A stretch of 64,000 nt of DNA from Anaeramoeba flamelloides (GCA_027625915.1 JANTQA010000023.1:15252001-15316000); one strand, 5' to 3'. Positions 11,535 to 24,534 are shown, counted from the stretch's first letter. The notes: generated by a model from the sequence alone, not told the origin. Program-made: numbers and translations.

Positions 11535-13139
11535 GATAAATCTTTTCAATAAACAAAAAAACAAAATTTAGTTTCGTTATTTTAAGTATTTTTCAAAATT
11601 CGATCTCTACTGGAAATCGTTATTATCAAAATATACACAAATTATTAATAAATTTCAACAATTCCAAAAAAATAAATCAACAACTTTTGGAACGCCCATT
11701 TTTAAAAACTGATTTAAGTTATTGTAATGAAAAAGCAGTTCAATTTAGAATATATTTGAATCGTTTACAGGGATCTTTTAATTTTTTTTTTTTATTTCTT
11801 TATAAAGGGGTTTCTTGAAGGATAATAATAATAAAATATTACGATTTGAAAAGAGCAAATTTTAATATTTGAATCTACAGATCAATTTTAATGTTTAAAA
11901 ATTAAAAAAATGGTTTAGTTTAAGCAAAAACTTTTAAATAATTGTCTAAAAATTTAGCTTCAGGTTGTAGATTCATTAATGCAAATAATAATTTTTAGAA
12001 ATCTGAAATAAATTTTTCATAATGTTATTTAGTGTCTAGGGCTTATTAAAAATAACTAGCCTGTGGTGAATTATTGATCTATAATAATTAGCAATTAAAA
12101 AAGTGGATATTAGAGTTGATTTACAACTTGTAAATTGATTTAGTTCTCCAAAATAATGTTATATTTTTAATATGAATTTTATATTAAAAATGAAAATTAC
12201 CAAAGTCTAAACCAAAAAATTATTAATTTGGGGTTGGATTCAGTTTATTTAGTAGAGGCTATTGGTGTCACTATATAACTTTCAGAAACAAATCTCATAT
12301 GTACTTATTCTTTAATATCTGTTTCTTTGGGCATTTAATGTTTTGGTCTTTCTAGAGAGAGAGAGAAAAAAAAAAGAAACATAGCTTTTATTCAAAATAC
12401 TGGATTAATATATTTTATAATGGTTATTTGAAGAACAATATAAATAATTTGAAAATCAATTTTTTAATTTGTAAATCAATTTTTTAATTTGTAAATACTG
12501 AAATTTTATTATTTTGGTTTTTATTTTTTAATTTTTATGAGGAATTATAATTAAAAATTTTAAATAACATAATTTTTAATAATCATCATCAGTAAAAAAT
12601 CCTATAATTTATCCTGCAATATTTTTTTTTTTTATTAGATTTCTTTGAGTCGCTTAGGATATAGAATTTGTATAATTTACTTCTAATCATGGTATATTAT
12701 GGTTTTAGATCAATGGGTGATAACGTAAATCCCTTAAATGGTTAAAATTTTTCTTTATCTCTTTTTTTATTCAAAAATTGAATTGTCATTTCAAATAGTT
12801 TGTTTCGATTAAAGATCAATCTACACAATAAACAATTACATATTGAATCAATACTATTTGTCACAAAAGAAATTGGACAGGATTTTCATTCAACTTTCCA
12901 AAAAAGAATTTATAAATCACTTAACATTTCAAATTTTTTAGATTTCTTAAAATCAGCTTCATTTATTACTTTACCTATTTGAATTTTTGACCTTTGATGA
13001 TTTATTTTAATGATTGGATTTTTTTTTGATTAGAAAAGTTGAATGAAAATTTTGGATCATATTTTTTTTCCAATTAACACTAGAGGCTTAACCTTGAATT
13101 TGAAATTTAAAAAGAGGTTGATTTGGTTATTTCAGAAGC
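11532..13139. other. Spacer downstream of RPS7
   Basis: No supported gene. Two stop-free stretches, 11572-11800 and 12782-12982 (both +), could be exons of an unrecognised gene, but neither has a start codon, a recognisable domain or unusual composition. A short direct repeat (TTTTTTAATTTGTAAAT, twice) lies at 12458-12500. Confidence 0.4.
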
Positions 13140-15500
13140 ATGTGTTGAAGTTTTTGTTTGTATTATTGGTTTTTTTTTTATATTGTTTTTCTAAATAACT
13201 GTTGTTTTTTTTTTATTTTAAAGAGTTCTTATTTTTTTTTAAAGGTGGTTTTTAAAATTTTATTTTATTTTTCCTGAAAAAACAAGGCAGTAAAATTTTA
13301 TTTCCCGATCAAAACTTATATACATGAGATCCTACAACCAGATAATTTTTCTACATTCTTCCAATTTATATTACCTTATCAAAGAATTAGCCCAATCAAA
13401 TGTAAACAAACCTGTCAGCAAAATCATCAATCATAAATAAATCTTTGTGTTAGATCCAAAAAAACTACAGAAATTTGATAAATATTTTCTGAAAAACTTT
13501 ACTGTTGGGATCTACACATGAACAAAAAATGAGTAAAATGAGATATTAATTTTTCAATGTTTTTTGAAATTGAAATGAAAAAAAAAAATTCACTTTTCTT
13601 TTATACTTTAGTAAATAGCCTCAGAACCATGTCTTTTTGTTGGTGAGCTTTATTTATTTGTTTGGTTGGTTATATTTTGTGATTTCTGTTGGGTAAGTTC
13701 AGAATCCTACATTGAAAGAATTTTCCAGAATTGAAAAAAAAGGTTAATTCGCCGATATTTTATATGATTAAAATTCTACAATACATGCCCAATGACCAAA
13801 TTTTTAAAAGATCAATTCTTTTTCAACAATTCCCATAGCGGGAGTAAATTAGATTTGTAAAAATATCATTTATGATTGGTTATATCAAGATAATTTAGTT
13901 TTTTCATTCAAATTAGAAGAAAATATATTTTTGGAAGATCCTAGAAAAAAAAATTTTTGTTTATAACTTCGACATTTTTTTCAATAAAGTATTTGACTTC
14001 CTTTTTTTTCAAACCTTTGCTGTTTTTTTTGAAAAGGGTGTTTTTAAGTGTTGTTTTTCAACTTTTTTCGGTTCTTTTATTTTTTTTATCTGTAGTTGAA
14101 ATGAAAAGTTTTAAAGAGTATGTTTATTTTAAAAAAAAATCTATATTTTGTCGAGAATACTGTCATTCTCCAAGTGATAAAAAAATTTTTTATTCAAAAT
14201 TTTCTACAGTCTGTTAAATAATCTGTCTTGGGTTTTTAATTTGTGTTTTTGAAAATTGTTTGTATTGTTTTTGTAAATAATTGTTGTTTTTTTTTTTTTA
14301 AAGAGTGTTTTTTTGTTTTTAATTGCAGTTTCTGAAATTTATTCTATTCTTCCTTAAAAATATCATTAAGTAAAACTGTCTTTTCCAAATTAAACAGTAT
14401 TTACAATAAAACTTTTTACCAAATCATTGTTTCACGATCTTCCAACTTCATTCATCTATTTTTGAACTAACCCAATCAAATTTTAACAAACTTGTTACCA
14501 AAATCTAAAATCATCAAATCTTTTGATTTGATCAGAAAAAAAAACAAAGAAAAAAACGACAGAGATTTTTCTGAAAAACTGTTTTGTATCCATCTAAATG
14601 TACAAAAATGATTTCAAAAATTTTCAAGTTTTTTGAAAAATGAAATAATTCAAAAATTTCACTTTATTCTCTTTTTTTACCTTTAGCCAATAGCCTTAAA
14701 ATCATCTGTTGTAATTGGTGAACTTTTATTTATTTACCACGTTCTTTTTTGTGATATATATTGGGCGAACCAAATATCCTAGATGAAATAATATTCCAGA
14801 ATAGAAAAAAAAGTCTACAACAAGAAATTTTATCCTTATAAAATTCTCCAAGATAATTGTTCAAATCATTTGAAAATATATTTTGAGTAATAGTGAGAGC
14901 AAATTAGATTTCTAAAGATATCAATTCTCATTGGATAATGAAGATCTTTTTGTTTTTATTAAATTCAAAAAATAATATATTTTTGATGGATCTTTAAAAA
15001 AAAATTTTTGATTATATCTTGGGGTAGGTTAAGTATTATGTTCAAACTATACTTCTTTTGGAAAAAATAACATACTCTTTAATAATTTTTAATCTCCTTA
15101 ACAATTAAAAACAAAAAAACACTATTATCCAATTCTCAAAACAACAATTAAAAAACCAAAAAAATAAAAAAAAACAATAAAAAGTTGAAAAAAAATATTT
15201 ATTCAAGTCAACACGGATTATTTAACAAATTGTAGAATATTATTTCTTCTATTTTGATTGGTAAATTAAAAGATCTTGTTCTAATCAATGAAAATTGATC
15301 TTTTAAGAGATTTAATATTCTCTCATTATTAAACTGTTGAAAAAGAATTGATCTCTAAATAATTTGGTCATTGGGTATGTTATTGTAGAATTTTAATTAG
15401 ATATAAAATATCAGCTAATTAACTTTTTGTTTCAAGAAGAAATATTGTTTCATTGAGGATTCTTATTTCATCCCAAGAGAAAAAAAAAAATACTCAAAGA
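13140..15500. repeat. Repeat cluster: two direct copies and one inverted copy
   Basis: Copy 1 (about 13140-14220) and copy 2 (about 14230-15050) are direct repeats with a period near 1.1 kb. Shared blocks include GAGTAAATTAGATTT / GAGCAAATTAGATTT and GTCAGCAAAATC / GTTACCAAAATC. Copy 3 (about 15050-15500) is inverted: GTTGAAAAAGAATTGATCT and AATTTGGTCATTGGG there match copy 1 in reverse complement. Divergence is moderate. No copy has a convincing open frame. Confidence 0.7.
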
Positions 15501-17791
15501 AATAAATAAAGTCACATAATTTCAAGATATGGTTTGAAGAAGATTGAATTTTAGGAAAAAAGAAAATTATAATGAATTTTTTTTCTTTTCAATTACCAAA
15601 AACTTTGAAAAATTACTATCTCATTTTTTGATTATGTGGAGGTACCATCAAAAAAGTTTTTAAGAAACTCTTTTTAAACCTTTTTATTGGTTTTTTTTTG
15701 TTTCTCCAAATTGAAAGAGTCAGTTGTCGTGAATTTTGGTGATTTTGTTTAAATTAGGTTAAATTAGATCTCTTTTATGAGTAGATTGTCCTTAAAGGTT
15801 GTAGAAAAAAGCTTGGATAATGTGATCTATTCAGTACATTGTTTGATTCAAAAGTAAAGTTAAACTGAACTGTATTTCTTAAACTACAAAATATTAACCA
15901 AAAACCACAGATAAAAAAAAAAAATCCTTTAAAAAAACTACAGTTATTCACAAAAACAATAAATATAATTTTCAAAAACACTTAGAAAGAAGTGAGAATG
16001 GGTTATTTCATAAACTGTAAAAGCAAAATCGGAAAAATAATTTTTTCCCTTTATATGTCCTTAATAAAATTAAGCACTATTTTTTTCTGATTAATATTTT
16101 TCGAAATCTAAGTTTCATACTTAATTCAATTAAACACTGTGATAATTTTATTTAGAATAAAAAGACTCAACTTTTGAATATCGAAAATATTTTTTGAAAT
16201 TACTGTGCACTTTTTTATTGTTTTTTTTGAAAAATTGGGGTTGAGAAATGTTTGAAATCCAAGAATAAGTTAATATATTAAATTAGAATTCTTTTCCAGA
16301 GAGTTTATCATTTTTGTTTAACTTTTTTTTAATTTTACCATTTAAAACTAAAAAAAACATTTGAGTACCAAATTAGTGCCTTTTGTGAAAAGAAAATTCC
16401 CATAATTTAGAATTTGTTTTTGTAAATGAGTTAAAACAAGATTGTGTATCTAAAAATATACATAATTTCAAGTGTGAATTTAATGATTTTGACAAAAAAT
16501 GTTTTCAAGAAAAAGTTAAATTGAAACTTTATTTATTTTTATTTTTTCATTTTGTTTTTTTATTTGTATTAATGGAAGGTATTTGATCAGTTTTCCATTT
16601 TTAGTGTTTTTTGGTTCGTTATCGTACATATTTTATCACAAAAGGGTAAATTGCAATTTAAGTTTGGAAATTTTTACTTGATTTTCCTTTTTGAAATTAT
16701 TAGGCTAAAGTTTTGAATAAAGCATTTTATGATGTTAAGTGTGAAGAAACTCTCTGAAATTGGTTGTTCTTCAAAACATTCTTGGTCCAGGACTTTTTGA
16801 TAAGAAACCGTCCGAAGATTTATAAAAATCGAAATTGAACTAAAAATTTTTTGAGATTTATTAGAATTTATCTTATCAAATAATTTTCATCGAAAAATCA
16901 AATTGCAATTCAAAATCATTGTCAAATACTTTATAGTCTTTTAAAACTTATTTTATTAACCTAAATGATTATATAAATCTATCTTTACAAAAATACGTTA
17001 AGATTTTTTTATTCAAAAACATTAAACACGAATTAAATCTTTTTCTTGATCCCAAAAGAATATTTGGAAAGCTGAATAAAAATTTTGTTATTTTTATTTG
17101 AAAATTCACAGTAAAAACTTCCTAATCTTAAACCTCGAAAATCTTAAGAAAAAAGATTTTACGACTCAAAGAGTTTGTATTCAAATTTGATCAAAAAAAT
17201 AAATAAAAAAGAAAAATCATTTCGGTAAACTAAACAGTTTCCATGAAAGGAAACAATCTCATTAAACCAGATCAATTCCAATACCAAATGAATAGATTAC
17301 CTATTCTGAAAAATTGAAATTAAGTAAATAATTACTTTGGAACAAAATTAATTCAAGAATCAGCACATTTAACTGTTTCAGGGGGTTTTTGTTAGAAATT
17401 AGAAAAATACGTTAATGAATTTATCATCAATTTTCAGAAAAAAAACAGAAATTTCGGAAATTTTCATAAAGGAAAATTCAAGAAACATCTTAACGCATAG
17501 TCCATTTTTTAACCTTTATATGAATCTTATTTTCCAGAAAAAAGAAACTATTTGATACTTATTTGAAAGACTTTGGAAAATAGAAAAGAGGTTGATTTTA
17601 TTATTATATTTTATCTTATCTTCCCCAAATTCCCTCATTTCAAAGACTGTAATAATGCCCAAATTAAACATACTGTAAAAAAATTACTAACGTAAAAAAT
17701 TTGTAACGGAATTCTCATTAAAAACGATAATTATGGTTTTTATAATCATTATTTTTTAAAAACACCATTTAATTATCAAAAAGAACCTAAT
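15501..17791. other. AT-rich spacer upstream of the HMG gene
   Basis: I see no gene, RNA gene or repeat here. The last 100 bases before the HMG start codon are A+T-rich and will include its promoter, but no specific element can be named. Confidence 0.5.
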
Positions 17792-18352
17792 ATGTCTTAC
17801 AATAAAGATAAACCTAAAAGAGCAAGAAACGCATACACCTTCTACTGTATGGAAATGAGACCAAAGGTCCAAAAAAAGAATGCTGATCTCAATTTCAGAG
17901 AAGTCTCCAAAAAAGTCAATGAAGAATGGAAAGAACTTTCTGAAAAAGGCAAAAAGAAATGGACCAAACAAGCCGTAGAAGACAAAAAAAGATATGCAAA
18001 GGAATTGAAAAAATGGGAAGAAGAACAAACATCTGAGTCCTCCGAGGAAGAACTCACAAGAACAAGATACAACGGAAGAAAGAAACCAATTCCAAAACCT
18101 AAAGCAGCCAGAAACTGTTATCAATTTTATATGATCCAAAAAATGGCAGAACTCAAAAAAAAGGACAAATCATTAGATTTCAATAAATTAACCAAAAAGA
18201 CCTCAAAGGCCTGGAAGAACATTTCAAACAAAAACAAGAAAAAATACGAAAAATTGGCTGTTGAAGATAAAAAAAGATACAAAAAAGAAATGAAACAATA
18301 CGAAAAAGATAGACCAAAAACAACTGAAGAATCTGAATCTTCCTCAGACTAA
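17792..18352 (+). CDS. HMGB-like protein with two HMG boxes
   Basis: A single-exon gene encoding 186 residues. Box 1 spans about residues 7-77 (KPKRARNAYTFYCMEMRP, then a WKELSEKGKKKW block and EDKKRYAKEL). Box 2 spans about 102-171 (KPKAARNCYQFYMIQK, WKNISNKNKKKYEK, EDKKRYKKEM). A Ser/Glu-rich linker joins them and a short acidic Ser/Glu/Asp tail ends the protein, as in HMGB chromatin proteins. By family knowledge it bends DNA in the nucleus without strong sequence specificity and helps nucleosome remodelling. Both boxes keep the aromatic and basic core residues, so both should fold. Codon use is richer in G+C than the flanks. The first ATG sits in a clean A-rich context. Whether it corresponds to HMGB or to a fungal-type double-box protein cannot be decided. 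Confidence 0.93.
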   Translation: MSYNKDKPKRARNAYTFYCMEMRPKVQKKNADLNFREVSKKVNEEWKELSEKGKKKWTKQAVEDKKRYAKELKKWEEEQTSESSEEELTRTRYNGRKKPIPKPKAARNCYQFYMIQKMAELKKKDKSLDFNKLTKKTSKAWKNISNKNKKKYEKLAVEDKKRYKKEMKQYEKDRPKTTEESESSSD

Positions 18353-18659
18353 ATTATTTCTTGATTTCTTTTTAATTATTTAATTTCTGGTTATAAATTA
18401 TTATAATTTAATAATTTATCTTTGATTTTTTTGAGCTTAATAAAAAAAACCCTAAAGATCTTTTTCATTTAATAACTTTGTTTTGATTTTTTTTAAACAT
18501 TTGGTATTTTTTAAGGATATTGTTTGTAATTGAATTTAATTAAATTGTTTTGTATATTTTTGATACTGGATTTTTTATCATTGACAAATCTAACAAATTG
18601 GTATTCTGTGTGGATCTACATAGTAAAAATGAAATATTAGAGGATTTGATGATATAACT

Positions 18660-19742
18660 GTTCCAAGGCAACGGTGGAATTTTTTCAATATCAAATTTTG
18701 GTGTTGCTATAGATTTTTAAAAAGTTCAATATGTGAATAAGAAAGCTCATATTGAAAAAAAAAATTCCATAAATGAGTTGATAGGAAAAATTAACTGGTT
18801 TTATGATAAAAAAAAAAACTTTTTTTTTTTTTTTTATTGTTTAAGGGTGGAGTTTTTAGTTCCTCTTGTTAGCCCGGATTCCTAAATTGTGATTTAGAAA
18901 TTTTTTAAAGATTTCAGAGATACTTTTATTTTTCACTAGGGCTAATAAAGTTATGGAATCTTTTCTGTTAATAATATTAAAAATAGTATTGTTTTTTAAT
19001 ATATGAGATATATTCATTTTTTTTAATTTAGATATCCAGATTTTACCATTATTTTCATAGGATGGACATTTCGGAGAAAATGATCCAAATCTTCAATTAC
19101 ATCTAAATTATTTATTTTTTTTTGCATAATTTACAAAATTTTGATTTATCTTCATTCATAACATAAGAATACCTGTTGAAATAATTTGTGAATGTTATAA
19201 GTTTTAAGATTGAGGTAGAGCCTTTCCATTTTAAATATTTTTGTTGTTTATTAATATTTCCTTGAATAGTAATGATTTTTAGATATTTACGTACTTTCCA
19301 ACTTGTGCCTTTTTTTAATTAATTAATTCAATATTTATCTAGTTCAGATTCCAAATCTTTTAAGCTTTTGATTTCCAGTTAATATTTTCAACTTCCTTTT
19401 CTCTAAATGGCAGAAGTCTAATTAGTTTTTCTAATCCTCAAAAATTTAATTTTTGAATTAATTTATATTTTCTCTTATATATTGTTAAAAAATTCATTTT
19501 TTTAGATTGAATTTTATGTGGTTATCAATGAATTTTCGATGTTTAGAGTCATTTTGGGTTCTGAAAATTTATTTTTAGAAAATCAGAAAAAATTCTTGAA
19601 TATTGGCTCATTTTAGGAAATTATTTTTTCCATATGAACTTTCTTATTCTTATATGGAACTTTTTAAAAATCTATATCAATATCAAAATTTGATATTGAA
19701 AAAAATTCACAGTAGCTTTGGATAGGCTATATCTTTCCAAAG
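18660..19742. repeat. Inverted-repeat pair downstream of the HMG gene
   Basis: The block at 18660-18810 (TTCAATATCAAATTTTGG, then GAATAAGAAAGCTCATATTG) reappears inverted at 19628-19742. Inner sequence around 19500-19620 is in turn an inverted copy of 20990-21120. It is one of three related palindromic units in this region. Confidence 0.65.
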
Positions 19743-19859
19743 TATGATAATGCTACTCAAATCACAATTATTTTTATCAATTTGTGATTTTTTATTGAAA
19801 ATTTGAAGAATCGATAATATCATGATAATAAATCAATTTATTAGTTGAAGGCACCAAGT

Positions 19860-20240
19860 TATAATGGCCGGATTACATATGTTTAAATGGTTTGAATGTA
19901 TACCTGAAGAAAAATTTTATTTCGGGAATTTCAAAATTGAAATCATTTGTCACATTTTTTGCTCTTTTTTTTTTTTAAATGGTAGTACTTTTTTTTACAC
20001 CTGATTCAATTTGCAAATTTTCTTTTTATTTGTATAAAAAGATCAATAACCACTTGGTAAAAAAAAGTTATTTTAATGTTATTAATCAAGTAAAAATGAT
20101 TGTTGAGAAATCATATTGATTTCTATTGGAATTTTATTTTGAAGTTCAATAGGAAGATCAAAATGGACTTTGTTGTTTTTCTCAATATTCCACTAAGAAT
20201 TTGATTTTATATATTTTTAAGAAAATCTATTTATATTATT
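19860..20240. repeat. Dispersed repeat, inverted copy at 48780-49150
   Basis: Matching blocks on opposite strands include ATTTCTATTGGAATTTTATT, GATCAAAATG, AAGAATTTGATTTT and GTTTAAATGGTTTGAATG. The partner lies inside the long intron of the UBA-ankyrin-pseudokinase gene. Confidence 0.6.
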
Positions 20241-20883
20241 ATTTTTATTTCAGGTGAATACTAACAATACTTTGATGTTTATTATTCTACTTATTACTTT
20301 ATTTATTCTTCAAAGTTCATTTATAAAAAATAATTTGATATTTGAAAAAAATCTTGGTCCATTTGACTGAAATAAAATTTCTTAAAATTGCGATATTTTA
20401 TATAATCACAATAAACAATTAAATCACGAGAATGGTCTAAAAATCGTGATGAATGCTAAAATATCACGGATAGAATTAAATAGTAATAAAATAGATGATG
20501 TCTTTTGGGGATAATTTAGCAATAGATTCCAAAGAAAAATTTTATTTGAGATCAAAAAACAGATCCTTGCAAAAAAAAGAAATTCCATTAAAAATCAACA
20601 AAAAAGATACTTGGTTCAATCAAAGGATAAGATAAGGAGTTTCAATTATATTTTATTTTGATTTGGTAAGAAGATCGATCGATCCTTTTAGATCAACAAC
20701 AAACTTAATAAAAAAACGGAAAATAAATAGTTTCCCAGTCAATCGCAGTGTTATAAATTGAGTTGAATAAAAACCCTTCTAAAATATCTGCCACCCTGTT
20801 CTTTAAAGAATTAGTTCTTGGGTTAAAATATTTTTTTTTTGAATCACACACAAGCTGATGGGACAGGGATAACTTTTAAACTA

Positions 20884-21305
20884 CAGTCAATCGAAAGCTA
20901 CCGTGAAAATTTAACAATATTAAATTTTGATTTTGATATAAATTTTTCAAAAGTGGAATATAAGAATAAATAAGCTCATATTTACAATAACAATTCCTAA
21001 ATGAGCTAATATTCATGAATTTTTTCTGATTTTCAAAAAATAATAATCAGGACCCAATATGACTCTAAACATCGAAAATTCATTGAGAAACGACGTAATA
21101 TTTACCCTATAAAAAATGAATTTTTTTTTGATCATGTCATTAGTTTATTTTTCATATCAACTCATTTAGGAATTTTTTTTTTCAATATGAGCTTATTTAT
21201 TCTTATATTCCACTTTTGAAAATTCAATACCAACATCAAAATTTTGATATTGAAAAAATTTCATGGTAACCTTGGAACAGCTGTAACTTTCTTGGCAAAT
21301 TGGTT
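20884..21305. mobile_element. Foldback repeat of the 18.7-kb family
   Basis: A near-complete palindrome: 20884-21120 and 21127-21305 contain reverse-complementary blocks (GGAATATAAGAATAAATAAG against CTTATTTATTCTTATATTCC; CCTAAATGAG against CTCATTTAGG). The left half also matches 18660-18810 directly. Non-coding. Confidence 0.7.
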
Positions 21306-23202
21306 TGATTATCACGTATTATATAGATCATTTGTTCATTTGTTTTCTTTTTATTATTCTTCTCATATCTTGTTATTATACTTAAAAAAACAATTATAGT
21401 TAGAGGTGTTTTTTTGATCGATTACCAATAAGAATGAAAATCACTCTGACCCCTCTTGGTTATTTAACATGCGAAGGTAATAAATCGAATTTATAAAAAC
21501 ACAAAAACGATTATAATGTTCAAGTATATATTCAAAACGATGATTTTTTTTATTTGATCATGAAATTCACAATGAAACTTTTACTTTTTATAAAAATAAA
21601 AAATGAGAATTAAAAGATAAAAACATTTTTTTTTCAACTACAAAAAATATTTTTCCTTTAGATAAGATTTGGGTCTTACATACCCTTCAAACAATTTCAG
21701 ACAAGTTGTAACCAATTTTAAACATTTTCTAACATTTTTAAATTGGAAAAGCATTGTAAAAGTCTTAAGGCTTTGAAAAAGTCAAAATTTTTTTTCATTT
21801 TTTCTCGATTATTATTTTTCAATTATTTTTATTTTATATATATTGAATATCATGATTTTATGATTTTTCTTGAGAAATTAAGACTAATCGCGATTTTTTA
21901 ATACTCTTGTGAATTATTGGCTAATATTGTGAGTATACATGTTCTCATCAAATCCTCGATTTTTTCTGAATTAATGTATTCTCTATTTATTTATTCAGAG
22001 AAAGGAGTAATTATCAAAAATTTTATCAAATAAAAAAGAGAAGAGCTAAAATTATTAAAATATAAATAAATAATAATATATCATTTGCACAGCCAAGTGA
22101 AGAACTTAGCCACTGCCATTATTTTTCCAGGTTTTGAAAGAATGGATACAAATCCTTGATTTTAAAAAATTCTTTTGAATTCTGAAAAACAAAGAAAACT
22201 CAATAAAAACTAATATGGGTTTTTTTTATTGATTGAATAAAAAAAAATATCAAATTTTCTTTTTTTTTTCAAATTCAAGAAAATGACCTTTAGCCTTTCT
22301 AGAATTGAAAAGAATTGAGTAAAATCAAAGATTTTTATCCGTTCTTTTAAAACCTGAAAAACCTTGACAACAGACAATACTTGAGTTCACAAAACAAAAA
22401 GTGTTTTGTTGTGTTCTTTTCAAAATCGAATAGAATTTATTCGTTTTCTTCAAATCTAACTTCAAATAGTTGATTAAAAGATTATCAGTTTTGTGGAACA
22501 AATTATAAGAAAAATAGACACTTTCAATAGCATACCAAAAAACTAACTCAACTTTTCAGAGTGTCTTTGTTTTCTTGGTTTGTTGAAGAAAATAGATCTG
22601 TTTCAAAAAGAGACAAATCCTCAAAAATAAAGTAAAATAACTTTGTGCTTTTCTTGCCCTTTTTTACCACAAAATACAAACAAAAACTTCTTATTGGGAT
22701 CTTTAATAACCAAAATACTGAATCGAGAAGTTTATTTTTAAATTTTCCTAAAAAATGATTTAAACTATTTTTATTCCTCTTTGAGGAAACTTGAAAACCG
22801 TTTTTAAGCCAAATCTATTGAAGAATTTTCAAATTATTAAAGAATTTATCAATTCTCGCTCCAAACTATTTTTATTTTTTTGACACGTAATAAAAAGAAA
22901 ATTATGAAAATTAGAAAAAAGTTTTGTGTATTTTCTTTTTCATTTTTTTTTAAAAAATCTTTTAGATTTATTAAAATTTTAAAATCATTTTAACCTTCTA
23001 ATTTTGATTTTAGTATTTGTAATACAAATTCTGTAAGCCTCTAATTTTATTTTTTCTCACAAAACAACCATTTTTGAAGGAAACAAAAACTAAAATCAAA
23101 CACAAAACAATCAACAACAAATATTGATTATTTATAATTCCTATAATATAGAATTTCTAAAAAATAAAAACAACTCAGGGCACTCTGAGAAAGAATTTCA
23201 AA
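21306..23202. other. Spacer upstream of the bZIP gene
   Basis: No supported gene. About 21990-22090 is a copy of a sequence at 50930-51030 (shared AGAAAGGAGTAAT and AAAAAAGAGAAGA), and 22140-22390 resembles the CCTAGG-type repeat family. The last 150 bases carry repeated CAAAACAA-type A/C-rich sequence before the bZIP start and probably represent its 5' untranslated region. Confidence 0.45.
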
Positions 23203-24534
23203 ATGGCGGACTTTTCACAAAACTTCACACAATTATTCGATTTCGATCAACCGAACTTGGAAGATCAATTTTTCACAACAAATTTTAGTGAAATTGACAT
23301 TGATCCACTCCTTTTCTCGGCTTCAGAACACAAATTCCCATCTGAAGAAGATTTTCAAGTTGACATTAACGACGAATTAATTTCGTCTCCTCTTAACGAC
23401 AATTTCTTGAATTTTAATGATCAACAAGAGGAAACGAAACAATTAGAGCAACCGAAAATTAAAGAAGAACAAATAGAAAACCAACAAGAACAAGAACAAG
23501 AACAAGAACAAGAACAAGAACAAGAACAAGAACAAAAACAAGAACAAAAACAAGAACAAAAACAAGAACAAGGGCAAGTACAGGAACAAAACCAAAGGAA
23601 AAGAACACCTATCCGAAGAGGGGTTGTGATTATCAAAAAAAAGAAAAAAAAGAAATCAAAAAATTATATTGTAGGCGACAATACACATTATTTAAGAAAC
23701 AAAGAAACATTAAAAACCTTAGCATGCAGAGGGTTGGCTCTGAATCCACAGGAAAAAAAACGAAGAACGATGGAACGAAATAGGATTAACGCAAAGACGA
23801 GCCGAATGAGAAAAAAACAATATTTAAATAATTTGGAAAACCAAACAAAGGAATTGAAAAAACAAAACAACCATTTAACAAAGCAACTGTTTTCCAGCCA
23901 CGAGCAAAATAATAGCTTAAGGGTGGAGATCCAAAAGCTTCGAGAATTATTAAATTTCAAACAAGGCTCATCTTTAGAATCAGCGCTCTCCACGACAACA
24001 CCAACAACCACAAAAACAAAAAAAACAAAGACAAAGACAAAAACAAAATCCAAGACAAAGTCAATGAGGAGCTTAACATTGCAAACCATCGAGCAAGCAT
24101 CCGAGCAAACCCAAATGAATAACGATTTCTCAACATTCAACCAAACTGATTCTGTTGATGTTTCAGTCAGTAACACCACCCAACAAAGCACGAACAACAG
24201 TGAAAGTGGTGACGATGACGATGAAGAAGAAGAAGAATCTGAATCTGCTTTCTGTGCTATTATATATACCAGCCAAGATTATACTAAATTAAGTATTTGT
24301 AAAGATGATTTATTAACTATTTTACTATTTTTACAAATGCGCGAAAAGATAAATTATTTATTTTTGAAGAACATCTACCAGAAGCAATCCATTTACCATT
24401 TTTACCTTTTTTTACAATTAATTCCTTTCACTTTTTATGCTTATCATTTATTATTACAAAAATTTTCAAAAATTTTTCAAAATATTCATTTTAAGAACCG
24501 TTTTTTCCCGAAACGCTTCTCTAATGTATCTTAA
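23203..24534 (+). CDS. bZIP transcription factor with acidic N-terminus and hydrophobic tail
   Basis: Single-exon gene, 443 residues. Residues 1-80 are acidic and aromatic, like an activation domain. Residues 94-130 are a Gln-Glu dipeptide tract. A Lys-rich patch (residues 144-153) could serve as a nuclear signal. The bZIP domain lies at about 184-250: the basic region has RNRINAKTSRMRKK, matching the NxxAxxSR signature, followed by a zipper with spaced Leu residues (LNNLENQTKEL to LRELL). A Thr/Lys-rich linker and an Asp/Glu run follow. The last 95 residues change character and contain a hydrophobic stretch (FYLFLQLIPFTFYAYHLLL, about 395-413) that could be a membrane segment. It should bind DNA as a dimer; the target site cannot be inferred. 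The tail might instead be read-through of an unrecognised intron, since GTAAAG occurs near 24299. Confidence 0.88.
   Translation: MADFSQNFTQLFDFDQPNLEDQFFTTNFSEIDIDPLLFSASEHKFPSEEDFQVDINDELISSPLNDNFLNFNDQQEETKQLEQPKIKEEQIENQQEQEQEQEQEQEQEQEQKQEQKQEQKQEQGQVQEQNQRKRTPIRRGVVIIKKKKKKKSKNYIVGDNTHYLRNKETLKTLACRGLALNPQEKKRRTMERNRINAKTSRMRKKQYLNNLENQTKELKKQNNHLTKQLFSSHEQNNSLRVEIQKLRELLNFKQGSSLESALSTTTPTTTKTKKTKTKTKTKSKTKSMRSLTLQTIEQASEQTQMNNDFSTFNQTDSVDVSVSNTTQQSTNNSESGDDDDEEEEESESAFCAIIYTSQDYTKLSICKDDLLTILLFLQMREKINYLFLKNIYQKQSIYHFYLFLQLIPFTFYAYHLLLQKFSKIFQNIHFKNRFFPKRFSNVS
23488..23575 (+). repeat. (CAAGAA)n tract coding Gln-Glu repeats
   Basis: A hexanucleotide run inside the bZIP gene, encoding alternating Gln and Glu with some Lys and Gly variants. 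It is likely to vary in length between strains. Confidence 0.9.

Noticed and set aside
11572-12982. Two plus-strand exon-like stretches downstream of RPS7
   Set aside because: No start codon, no domain, and runs of about 70 codons are expected several times by chance in 64 kb of this composition.
21434-21711. Two-exon plus-strand candidate starting MKITLTPLGYLTCE
   Set aside because: Phases agree, but the product would be only 30 residues with no recognised family.
23421-24197. Antisense open frames over the bZIP gene
   Set aside because: Produced by the CAAGAA run and by reduced stop density in coding DNA; the plus strand carries the bZIP signature.
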